DNA from: Siniperca chuatsi
Lineage: Eukaryota > Chordata > Actinopteri > Centrarchiformes > Sinipercidae
DNA length: 64,000 nucleotides
NCBI RefSeq assembly: GCF_020085105.1
Contig: NC_058059.1
Location: forward strand, 28,252,385 to 28,316,384
Reading direction: 5' to 3'
In this document: in pieces, positions 57,462 through 64,000 of the stretch
Position numbering within the stretch: the stretch's first letter is position 1
How the letters are laid out: each line of letters opens with the position of its first letter
The notes under the pieces: model-generated
What the model was told of the DNA's origin: nothing
The model's input: only the letters and a program-made list of their open reading frames with translations
Database searches by the model: none
Translations under genes and position numbers: made by a program

Positions 57462-58793
57462 TTAAAATTTGTCATTCAAAGCCAGGGGTTCCATTGTCCT
57501 CAAGGTACCTATCCATTTCCTCTCCCTACGTTGTCTCTGTGCTCTAGTCCGATTCGTGTCACTCTCCAGACCCATATAGACAAGACAGTTATGGCCATGT
57601 TCTTTAAAATGATTGTATAAAGCTGTGGATTTATTGACTTTACGCAAATGATACATATGCTGATACATTATAGTCCGTAAGCTATTTCCTGTTTCCCCTA
57701 TATAGATTTTATAACAAAAGGTACATTGGATGGCATAAACCAAGTTGGTTGTATTTAATGAAAAGGATTGCCAAATAGGGGCGCCCATGTCAGAATATTG
57801 GTTCTCTAAATAAGCACGTTTCACAAATCGCTGATTGTTAGATGTAGGCTTTTTAGATAACGGCCTCTTATTCATTTTGAGGGCTGTATGAACCAGAATA
57901 ACTTTAAGGTTTTTGTTCCTTCTGTAAGCTGTGATCATTTTAAATTCCCCCAAAGCCGGAATATCATTTTGAACTTTTTGAAAAGTAGTTTTAAAGGATG
58001 AATTTAAAGACGTGATTTGTTGGGAAAATGTTGTTACAAATGGAATTACAGGCATTGTGTGGTCTCTGCTTTTATATTCATCCAGAGTCTGGAACATTAC
58101 ACTGACCTCTCTTTTTATGTCTCTGAGAAAGCGGGCTGAATAGCCTCTAGGTCTCAGGGCAGCAAAGAGAATGCCAGTGGCCAGTTCCACATCCTCCCTG
58201 TAAGTACATATCCTGTGGAACCTGATCAGTTGGGATTTAATCAGGCCCCGATAGGTGTGTCGAGGATGATAGCTGGTTTTATGCAATAAGGCATGTCTAT
58301 CAGTTTCTTTGAAGTGAACTTTTGTAGTTAACTTCTTAGAAGTCCCATCAAAGTCTGAAAAAAAGACTTGAGTATCCAGAAATTCCACCCTAAATAGATG
58401 GATATTATGCTTCAGCTTTATTTTTGGATGATGTTTATTCAATATATTAACAAAGGTTTCAAATTCAGACAACGAATGGGGCCAAAGACCAAAGATGTCA
58501 TCTAAATACCTTAAATACAGCGAAGGCAATTTAGGGCATTTAAGAAACCCAGACGATTCCCAATCTGCCAAATATATATCTGCATATGCAGGAGAATATT
58601 TTCTTCCCATTGCACAGCCTGAAATCTGCAAATAACATTTCCCATCAAATTCAAAGTCATTTCTGACTAACGTCAATTTCAAAAGTTCTAATATTATGTT
58701 ATCAGGGCGCAATCCATCCGGGTGTTTTTGAAAAGCTCGTGCTACCGCCTGCAAACCTAAATTTGTATCAATATTTGTGTAAAGTGATTCCAC
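57462..58793 (-). CDS. Penelope-like element ORF2, RT core and GIY-YIG endonuclease
   Basis: Continues the RT in a shifted frame: VESLYTNI (motif A), ISGCAMGRKYSPAYADIYL (motif B), LRYLDDIFGLW (motif C, catalytic Asp pair), and the thumb. The C-terminal endonuclease has LVYAIQCTFCYKIYIGETGN (GIY and YIG strands with the Cys pair seen in this group), YNHFKEHGH and RRERKWIGTL (catalytic Glu region), ending MEPLALNDKF and a stop. This RT plus GIY-YIG order is diagnostic of Penelope-like elements with endonuclease. No stop or frameshift occurs in these 443 codons. The reading really begins a few codons before the first ATG. Confidence 0.92.
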   Translation of the reverse strand: MESLYTNIDTNLGLQAVARAFQKHPDGLRPDNIILELLKLTLVRNDFEFDGKCYLQISGCAMGRKYSPAYADIYLADWESSGFLKCPKLPSLYLRYLDDIFGLWPHSLSEFETFVNILNKHHPKIKLKHNIHLFRVEFLDTQVFFSDFDGTSKKLTTKVHFKETDRHALLHKTSYHPRHTYRGLIKSQLIRFHRICTYREDVELATGILFAALRPRGYSARFLRDIKREVSVMFQTLDEYKSRDHTMPVIPFVTTFSQQITSLNSSFKTTFQKVQNDIPALGEFKMITAYRRNKNLKVILVHTALKMNKRPLSKKPTSNNQRFVKRAYLENQYSDMGAPIWQSFSLNTTNLVYAIQCTFCYKIYIGETGNSLRTIMYQHMYHLRKVNKSTALYNHFKEHGHNCLVYMGLESDTNRTRAQRQRRERKWIGTLRTMEPLALNDKF

Positions 58794-58810
58794 ATCTATT
58801 GTAAAGACAT

Positions 58811-59731
58811 TTAAGTTTTTACATAAGTATTTTTAGGAACTCGCATATTTTTTAATTTTTGAACAAAATCATACGTGTCTTTTACATAACTGTCATGTCC
58901 ATGGGACAAGGGATTTAAGAAGTGATCTACATATTCCGTTACACGATAAGACTCAGAGCCACAGTCACTGACAATCGGACGGCCGCTAGGAACTCTGAAA
59001 GGATCTGGCCAGGATTCTGGTGGTTTATGGATCTTAGGGAGCAAATAAAACAACCTAGCACGGGGAGAGTCGGGACCAGACAAATATGTTTGTTGTTTAG
59101 TTGTAATATAACCCTCCTCGTGGAGACGCGCTACTATAGCTCTCACCATTAACTGAGTCTCAGGTTGAAGTGAGCAAGGTAAGGGGATGTAATATTTATC
59201 ATCATTTAGTTGTCTATATGCCTCCCGTAAATAATTTGCTTTATCTTGAATACAAATTTGACCACCTTTATCAACCTCCTTAATAATAATATCAGGATTA
59301 GCTGACAATGCGCTCAGTGCTAGTCTTTCCCCTCTACTAATATTATGTTTTGTAGCCGGTCTAAATTTAAAATTTCGGAAAGTTCTTAAATCTTCCTTAA
59401 TTAGATGTTGAATTGGAAGAGATACTGATTGAAGTTTAGGTTCCCACTGTGAAGGTAGTGTAAATGGAGTATATTCCCGTTTCCTATCATAACCAAAGTG
59501 ATCCAATAATTTCAAACGGCGATGGTACATATGTAGATCCCTTCTTAGTTCAAAACGATTAGGCAATCTCGGAGTTGGAATAAAAGTCAAGCCCCTTTCT
59601 AAAACACTATATTCCAAGCTACTCAGTGAAAAAGATGAACACAAGTTAATTACATTAGAAAGGTGGGGATTTACTGAAGAATAATTCTCCCCCTTCACAT
59701 GTTTAACTGTGTCAGCCAATGATGTAAAATA
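58811..59731 (-). CDS. Penelope-like element ORF2, N-terminal part (pre-RT and RT start)
   Basis: The open frame has no ATG near its start and overlaps the end of ORF1 in the -1 frame, so translation by frameshifting from ORF1 is likely. Visible features: FVP-like GLTFIPTPRLPNRFELRRDL, then IIIKEVDKGGQICIQDKANY and FYLLPKIHKPPESWPDPFRV with GRPIVSDCGS, the early RT motifs of Penelope-like enzymes. It ends VPKNTYVKT and a stop just before RT motif A. The next part continues at once in another frame (five A's at 58820-58816), which points to a 1-nt loss in this copy or an assembly error. Confidence 0.85.
   Translation of the reverse strand, partial: YFTSLADTVKHVKGENYSSVNPHLSNVINLCSSFSLSSLEYSVLERGLTFIPTPRLPNRFELRRDLHMYHRRLKLLDHFGYDRKREYTPFTLPSQWEPKLQSVSLPIQHLIKEDLRTFRNFKFRPATKHNISRGERLALSALSANPDIIIKEVDKGGQICIQDKANYLREAYRQLNDDKYYIPLPCSLQPETQLMVRAIVARLHEEGYITTKQQTYLSGPDSPRARLFYLLPKIHKPPESWPDPFRVPSGRPIVSDCGSESYRVTEYVDHFLNPLSHGHDSYVKDTYDFVQKLKNMRVPKNTYVKT
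59655..59707 (-). promoter_or_regulatory. Putative -1 ribosomal frameshift signal, ORF1/ORF2
   Basis: GTTAAAC at 59707-59701 lies in ORF1 frame as G TTA AAC. It is followed by a 5-nt spacer, ATGTG, which holds part of the ORF1 stop. A stem then pairs AAGG.GGGA with TCCC(CA)CCTT around a 17-nt loop. A -1 slip joins ORF1 to ORF2 exactly in frame. GUUAAAC is a known slippery heptamer in arteriviruses. Confidence 0.7.
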
Positions 59732-61488
59732 TTACTGGCCGTGTCTTTGGTCCAATGCACAGGGTCTTTTAAATCTACCTCAAACCCATTCCTCTCTATC
59801 CGTTTTAAATGGGAAAACTTCTCTCTGATTTTTGTATTCAAATCTTTAATAAGAGTTTGCTGTTGTTGTGGTAATGAGTCTGAATAATGAATAAGCGGAA
59901 TATAAATAGAGGCCATAGGAAATATGGCTCCTGCAGTTGTCATCAATTGCTGCACCTGTTTAAATGCTGTTGCTGTTGATTGTTCGCGCAGGCAATTGTT
60001 AAGTCCCACTGATAAGACCACTTTATCTACTTGTGGGTGAGTTCCAAGCTTCTTCAGCACTGCAGTTATGTGATAACAAGTGGCCCCGGGAAAACTATCT
60101 ACTTGCACATCTGGATCACTAAAAGCTGGAACTCTGGCCAAATTTGAATCCCCCATTATAACAATGGGTTTGTCAACCTTGACTGTCCAATCTTGAATCT
60201 TCCTATTGGTGTGAGGATGGACAGTGGGTTCTGGACGTGTCAGGTGAACCGATACCTGTGCGGGGCCCACCAACGAATCCAGCAAAGGAGAAGGTTCAGA
60301 CAAAGGGGAGCTCCTATCATTGTGATTTTCAGGAGCAACTCCAATCCTCATGAGATCTCCACTTTGAGCCAGATGTTGAATGCTCATATTTGGAAGGCCC
60401 GGCACCGGATCAGACACCACCGTTTCCATTTCTACCACAGTCTGTGCACCTAAGGAAGAGTCAAGAGTAATGGTGTCATTTAGTTGAACTGCCACATTAG
60501 TGCAAACAGGGTGTATATTGCGTTCTATTAAAGAGCTTTCCTCCAAAACCAAGTTAAAATCAACGGCAGGTGTCACACTCTCCCTGTTCTGTGCCCTGAT
60601 GGAATCTGAAGACTCAGGAGTTAGTTCGTGTACGATGTGCTGTGAGCTGAGTGGTTCTACATTATCATTAAAAGGATGGCACTCCACTGGAGCTATTATC
60701 ACCTTCCTGTGGGCCTCCAGACTCATACCTAAATCCTGAGGGGATGAAGACGGGCGGGAAAGAGGAGGAACATGGGAAGTGAGAGGAAGAGGAAGGGAAG
60801 AGGAAGGAGGAAGTGAACGTGGAAAGGAGGGGCAGGAGGCAAAATCCTTTGGCTCTGCACTATCTGATCCTACAAAAAGTAAAGAAAGGCTGCCAGACTG
60901 GGCTGGTGGTGGAAGAGGTGGAAATTCTTTTGGATCCAGTCGTAAAGGAGCTACAGAAGGATCCTGTGACACGTGGCTCAGTACCATGGATCTACAAGTC
61001 TCAATGGAGGAGTTGGTCAACTTTCTCTTATATCTAGTTTTCCTCCACAAAACTGCTTTATCAAAAGCTTTTGGTTGAAAGGGGCCCACATTTTCCAATT
61101 CCACAGCCAACACCGAATCATAATGCTCTCTCAGAATGATCATGTTATTTTGCATCCATTGTGCAGTATTCTGCTTTACTTTATCTGTGGTTACCAGATT
61201 AGGAGAAGATGGCTTAATGAATGCTGTCAATTTATTCACTTGTCGCATCATGCCCAATGGAAACATCTCCTTTTTTGATGCACTCTCCAAAATCTCAGCA
61301 TGATGGACTGCCTGTAGTATTTTGAAGTATTTTTTTGTGTTGTCTGGTAACTGAGGAGCATCCTGTAACATAGGGTTACTCTGGTTCGATGTCGGCTGCA
61401 GAGGCAAGATAGATAATGGGAATGGTGACTCACCCAGAGCGGCCTGGTCTGTCAGCAATTGAAAACGATTGGCCAAAGTAGCAGCCAT
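59695..61488 (-). CDS. Penelope-like element ORF1, SGNH-hydrolase-like protein (597 aa)
   Basis: The N-terminal part (MAATLANRFQLLTDQAAL) leads to a helical region around residues 50-180 and a long Ser/Pro-rich low-complexity linker (about 190-420). The C-terminal 150 residues form an SGNH/GDSL-type domain: block I VIMGDSNLARV (nucleophile Ser), a Gly in FPGATCYH (block II), Asn in VLSVGLNNCL (block III), and Asp/His in LKDPVHWTKD (block V). SGNH esterase domains occur in ORF1 proteins of several LINE groups, where their role is not settled. The ATG is preceded by an in-frame stop about 33 nt upstream, which supports this start. The frame ends ATG TGA, overlapping ORF2. Function in retrotransposition is inferred from position. 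Confidence 0.85.
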   Translation of the reverse strand: MAATLANRFQLLTDQAALGESPFPLSILPLQPTSNQSNPMLQDAPQLPDNTKKYFKILQAVHHAEILESASKKEMFPLGMMRQVNKLTAFIKPSSPNLVTTDKVKQNTAQWMQNNMIILREHYDSVLAVELENVGPFQPKAFDKAVLWRKTRYKRKLTNSSIETCRSMVLSHVSQDPSVAPLRLDPKEFPPLPPPAQSGSLSLLFVGSDSAEPKDFASCPSFPRSLPPSSSLPLPLTSHVPPLSRPSSSPQDLGMSLEAHRKVIIAPVECHPFNDNVEPLSSQHIVHELTPESSDSIRAQNRESVTPAVDFNLVLEESSLIERNIHPVCTNVAVQLNDTITLDSSLGAQTVVEMETVVSDPVPGLPNMSIQHLAQSGDLMRIGVAPENHNDRSSPLSEPSPLLDSLVGPAQVSVHLTRPEPTVHPHTNRKIQDWTVKVDKPIVIMGDSNLARVPAFSDPDVQVDSFPGATCYHITAVLKKLGTHPQVDKVVLSVGLNNCLREQSTATAFKQVQQLMTTAGAIFPMASIYIPLIHYSDSLPQQQQTLIKDLNTKIREKFSHLKRIERNGFEVDLKDPVHWTKDTASNILHHWLTQLNM

Positions 61489-62455
61489 AGTGTATACCGA
61501 TGCACAAGTTAATAAAAGTCAGTCTGCTCTTAAAAAAAGGGGGGGGGGGGGGATGTTAGTCGTCACATACAATAGAAACCAACAATCAAAAAACCTCTAG
61601 AAAATAAATTGGAAGGTTAATATTAAAAAAAATAATAATATAAAGAATTATAATTTGCTATTTAAAACAAAAGAAAAAACTGGACTATCTGTTGTAATTC
61701 AACCAGAAGGGGGACTGTTACAAAAGAAAAGCAAAAAATCCCCAGGAGAACAAATATCAGGAGAAAGCTTGCAATTATGTTACAACTTCATGGTTGAAGA
61801 CTTGAAAATTAATTTCAAAACCCATTCTGCAATAGGCTGCCAAAAAGTGCTTAAAGTATATCTAGTGTCAAACTCAGGAAAAGGGGGGAAAAAAGAAAGA
61901 TCACCAATTCCCTTAAATTCACTAGAGTAAAGTTTATAAGTTGGCCTAGTCAGATAATTAAACACAGATATGGGTAAAGTAACTAATTCAAACACTAAAT
62001 GTCAACAACCAACCATCTTTTATCCTATAGGAACTCATAAAACCGTATAAAAGTCGTTCTGAAAAAACACTTTTGAAAAATATCTATAGACAAAAAAATG
62101 TACAAACAAAGAAGAGAAAAAGTTATTAAATCTCTAGTGGAAAGGATTGTCTGGCAATGTTCAAAATGTATCCATTGTCTTTCCCAAAGTCATAAGTAGG
62201 ATTTTATCACTACTTAAATCAGCGGGAGGGTGAGTTTTTGAGGAGATGTTTCAAATGTCCATAGTGTGGAAGCACACCTTGGCTCTTAATCACTCACCCT
62301 CCTTAATTTGTTTGTAGCAGATCCATGTCCAAGAGTTCCCAGTAAACTTTGAAAAAAAGAAGGCAAAATAAGTTAATGTAAGCTGAAGTTCATAAATCCT
62401 TCTTGTTCAATATTTTAAAAAAGAACCTCCCAGGGAGTTTTTTTTGAAGAAAATA
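61489..62455 (-). other. Leader region of the Penelope-like element
   Basis: AT-rich, with a pure G-tract (plus strand) at about 61540-61552 and no long frame. It lies between the hammerhead-like motif and ORF1. Confidence 0.4.
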
Positions 62456-62495
62456 GGTCTTGACGTTTCGCCATCCAGGCTTCATCAGAAGATAG
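62456..62495 (-). ncRNA. Hammerhead-ribozyme-like motif 1
   Basis: The minus strand reads TCTT, CTGATGA (62488-62482), a GCC/GGC hairpin with loop TGGAT, then GAAACGTC (62469-62462) and AAGA. UCUU pairs with AAGA as helix I, and predicted cleavage follows the C at 62462. Helix III is only the ACGU palindrome, as in dimeric hammerheads. One extra A lies before stem II. Such motifs are established in Penelope-like pLTRs. Confidence 0.65.
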
Positions 62496-62744
62496 AGCAA
62501 TGCAGGAGTGTGGAACTAGTTGTAGAAATTCTTGTAGGTGGAGTTACCCAGAAAAGTCACCTGATTGGTTGTAAAGGTGCTTCCTGTGTATCTACTGGAA
62601 TAGTCCCCCATCTCCAGGTGAACCACCTAACTGAATTCCAATATAACCATTAACATCATCATGTATAACTAGAGCCACAATAAAAATAATAATATATTAA
62701 CCCATACAATAAAAGAGATTACTGACAGACCAGGCACTCGCTGG

Positions 62745-63490
62745 GTTAGGTTAGGGGACTTATAAACATGACTGGATTAGTCATGTATTTGCACTGGCAC
62801 AGGTCTTAAATCATGGTGATAGTAACTCTTTTTTGAAAATTCAAAACAAAAAACTTAAAAAATGTTTCTAATTGAACAAAAATAGAAAACAAGAAAAAAA
62901 GGGGGGGGGGGTTTGAATGAAATACTGAACCATTAGGATTAGGCATCAACCACTGTACATCCATCTTTAGAAAGGTTAGGGTTAGGAATAAAAATTCACT
63001 GACCCATTAAGGTTAGGCATCAACCACTGTACATCCATCTTTAAAAAGGTTAGGGTTAGGAAAACAATCTGGGGAATGGGTTAGGGTTAGGGTTTGGGGT
63101 TTAGGGTTTAGGAATTAAAAAGATTATATATAAACAATCTGGGGAATGGGTTAGGGTTGGGGGTTAGGGTAGGGGACTTATAAACATGACTGGATTAGTC
63201 ATGTATTTGCACTGGCACAGGTCTTAAGTCATGGTGATAGTAACTCTTTTTTGTTTAGGGGAACAGTTCCCAAATACATTTTAAGCCCAGATAATAAAAA
63301 ATTCAAAACAAAAAACTTAAAAATTTTTTCTAATTGAACATAAATAGAAAACAAGAAAAAAAAAGGGGGGGGTTTGAATGAAATACTGAACCATTAAGGT
63401 TAGGCATCAACCACTGTACATCCATCTTTAAAAAGGTTAGGGTTAGGGTTAGGGGGGTTAGGGTTGGGGTTAGGGGGTTAGGGTAGGGGA
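62745..63490. repeat. Repeat units B and C with telomere-like TTAGGG runs
   Basis: Unit B (62745-62989) and unit C (63162-63445) are direct copies of 56084-56430. Unit B lacks about 57 bp between TTTTTTG and AAAATTC. Between and after them are clusters of GGGTTAGGGTTAGGG and variants (63046-63110, 63435-63488), and a third partial copy of the end at about 63000-63060. Confidence 0.8.
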
Positions 63491-63692
63491 ACTGAACCTG
63501 ACCCCCAGCAAAGTGGGAGACAGGACGTGCACGGTCCTTCCCCCGGTAGTCCCTACCCCCACCCCCTCTATCAAAGGCGGATAGGTGGTAATATCCACCC
63601 TGAAATGGTCTTTGTCGATCCCGTTCAGGGGATCGACGACGTCTTTTGCCGTGGCGCACCACGGTCCATCCATCATCATGAGCAAAACTCAT
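63330..63692 (-). pseudogene. N-terminal fragment of a Penelope-like ORF1 reading into repeats
   Basis: ATG at 63692-63690 starts MSFAHDDGWTVVRHGKRRRR, followed by an Arg/Gly-rich stretch. After about 70 codons it runs into translated TTAGGG repeats and unit C, ending at 63330. The basic start resembles N-termini of ORF1 proteins in related fish elements, a part that ORF1 at 61488 lacks. It may be a separate, internally deleted copy upstream in tandem, or a first exon. Confidence 0.5.
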
Positions 63693-63896
63693 GATGGAGT
63701 TGTTGTTTTTTGAATCCCTATACGAAAGTAAATAAAATTATCTAAAACAAAAATCTAAATTTAACTCAAATTTTAAATTGTGAACTAAAATTATATTTAT
63801 TTTTTATGAATTTTTTACATTTTTAATTTTTTAACAAACTAAATAATATTTTTTTTTTAACAAACTAAAAATATATGTATTTTTTAATAATAAAGT

Positions 63897-63948
63897 GTGC
63901 CTACGCGCGACGTTTCGACCTCTTTGGGTCTTCTTCAGGCTAAGGCAC
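63897..63948 (-). ncRNA. Hammerhead-ribozyme-like motif 2
   Basis: The minus strand reads GTGCCT, an internal loop, GC, CTGAAGA (63938-63932), a GACC/GGTC hairpin with loop CAAAGA, GAAACGTC (63916-63909), GC and AGGCAC. The outer helix I is a perfect 6-bp pair (GTGCCT with AGGCAC) plus an inner GC/GC pair. The core fits CUGANGA...GAAA, with one extra A before stem II. Stem I support is better than in motif 1. Confidence 0.68.
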
Positions 63949-64000
63949 AACTGAAAAAAAATTAAATGAAATGGCTTGCAGACTGGCAGAGATGTTGATT

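Larger units (their letters stand above)
56040..62700 (-). mobile_element. Penelope-like retroelement with SGNH ORF1 and RT/GIY-YIG ORF2
   Basis: In minus-strand order: hammerhead-like motif (62495-62456), about 1 kb leader, ORF1 (61488-59695), frameshift-type overlap, ORF2 (59731-57462 with one internal frameshift), 3' region and repeat unit A. Only one coding lesion was found in about 4 kb, so the insertion is young compared with every other retroelement here. Outer limits are approximate, since direct repeats at both sides blur them. The family within Penelope-like elements is not assigned. Confidence 0.85.

Noticed and set aside
58816..58820. A-run in ORF2 as a programmed frameshift site
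   Set aside because: In the zero frame the codons are GTA AAA ACT, which is not a proper slippery heptamer; a 1-nt loss or sequencing error explains it better.
60193..61278. Several plus-strand frames over the Penelope-like ORF1
   Set aside because: Shadows of the long minus-strand frame, which has the SGNH motifs.
63046..63490. TTAGGG runs as a true chromosome end
   Set aside because: The runs are short and irregular, are repeated inside larger units and are flanked on both sides by ordinary sequence; at most interstitial telomere-like repeats.
61489..63692. Splicing of the MSFAHDD fragment to ORF1 across a 2-kb intron
   Set aside because: Some Penelope-like elements do have introns, but an in-frame stop lies about 33 nt upstream of the ORF1 ATG with no AG acceptor between, so a simple splice into ORF1 does not work.

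Overview
The window is vertebrate nuclear DNA, almost certainly from a teleost fish. It has intron-rich genes, short exons with GT-AG sites, and a dense repeat load typical of ray-finned fish: Rex1-like and L2-like LINEs, L1/Tx1-like LINEs, Tc1, MITEs and Penelope-like elements. Three protein-coding genes can be assembled exon by exon. All lie on the minus strand, head to tail: dcp2 (mRNA decapping enzyme; coding 20793 to 2950, 11 exons, 394 aa), cenpa (centromeric histone H3; coding 44910 to 32038, 4 coding exons, 148 aa) and a beta-2 type proteasome subunit, best called psmb10-like (coding 54631 to 48363, 8 exons, 278 aa). Every exon junction in the three models keeps the frame. They are housekeeping or immune genes with no evident shared pathway.

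Layout. 1-900 is unassigned. 0.9-20.8 kb is dcp2, whose introns hold an internally deleted Rex1-like LINE (4.3-5.9 kb), an L1/Tx1-like LINE remnant (7.8-8.9 kb), MITEs, a broken Penelope-like element (14.6-16.0 kb), a dead Tc1 transposon (16.1-17.5 kb) and a foldback sequence (17.6-18.2 kb). Intron 2 of dcp2 looks like a U12-type AT-AC intron. 20.9-31.6 kb is intergenic and filled with LINE fragments. 31.6-47.5 kb is cenpa, with a disrupted L1/Tx1-like LINE in its last intron and two long MITEs in the intron before. 48.2-54.8 kb is the proteasome gene, with an IRF-type site just upstream of its start codon. 55.6-56.0 kb is a solo LTR with a perfect 5-bp target duplication.

The right 8 kb (about 56.0-64.0 kb) is the most unusual part. 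It holds a nearly intact Penelope-like retroelement on the minus strand. ORF1 carries an SGNH-hydrolase-like domain. ORF2 carries a reverse transcriptase and a GIY-YIG endonuclease, broken by one frameshift. The ORF1/ORF2 overlap has all the parts of a -1 ribosomal frameshift signal: a slippery heptamer, a 5-nt spacer and a stem-loop. Two separate hammerhead-ribozyme-like motifs lie upstream. The element is bounded by direct repeats that contain short telomere-like TTAGGG runs, which suggests tandem or nested copies.

No tRNA, rRNA or CRISPR array was seen. Family names for repeats rest on recognition of protein motifs and 3' tails by eye, not on a search.
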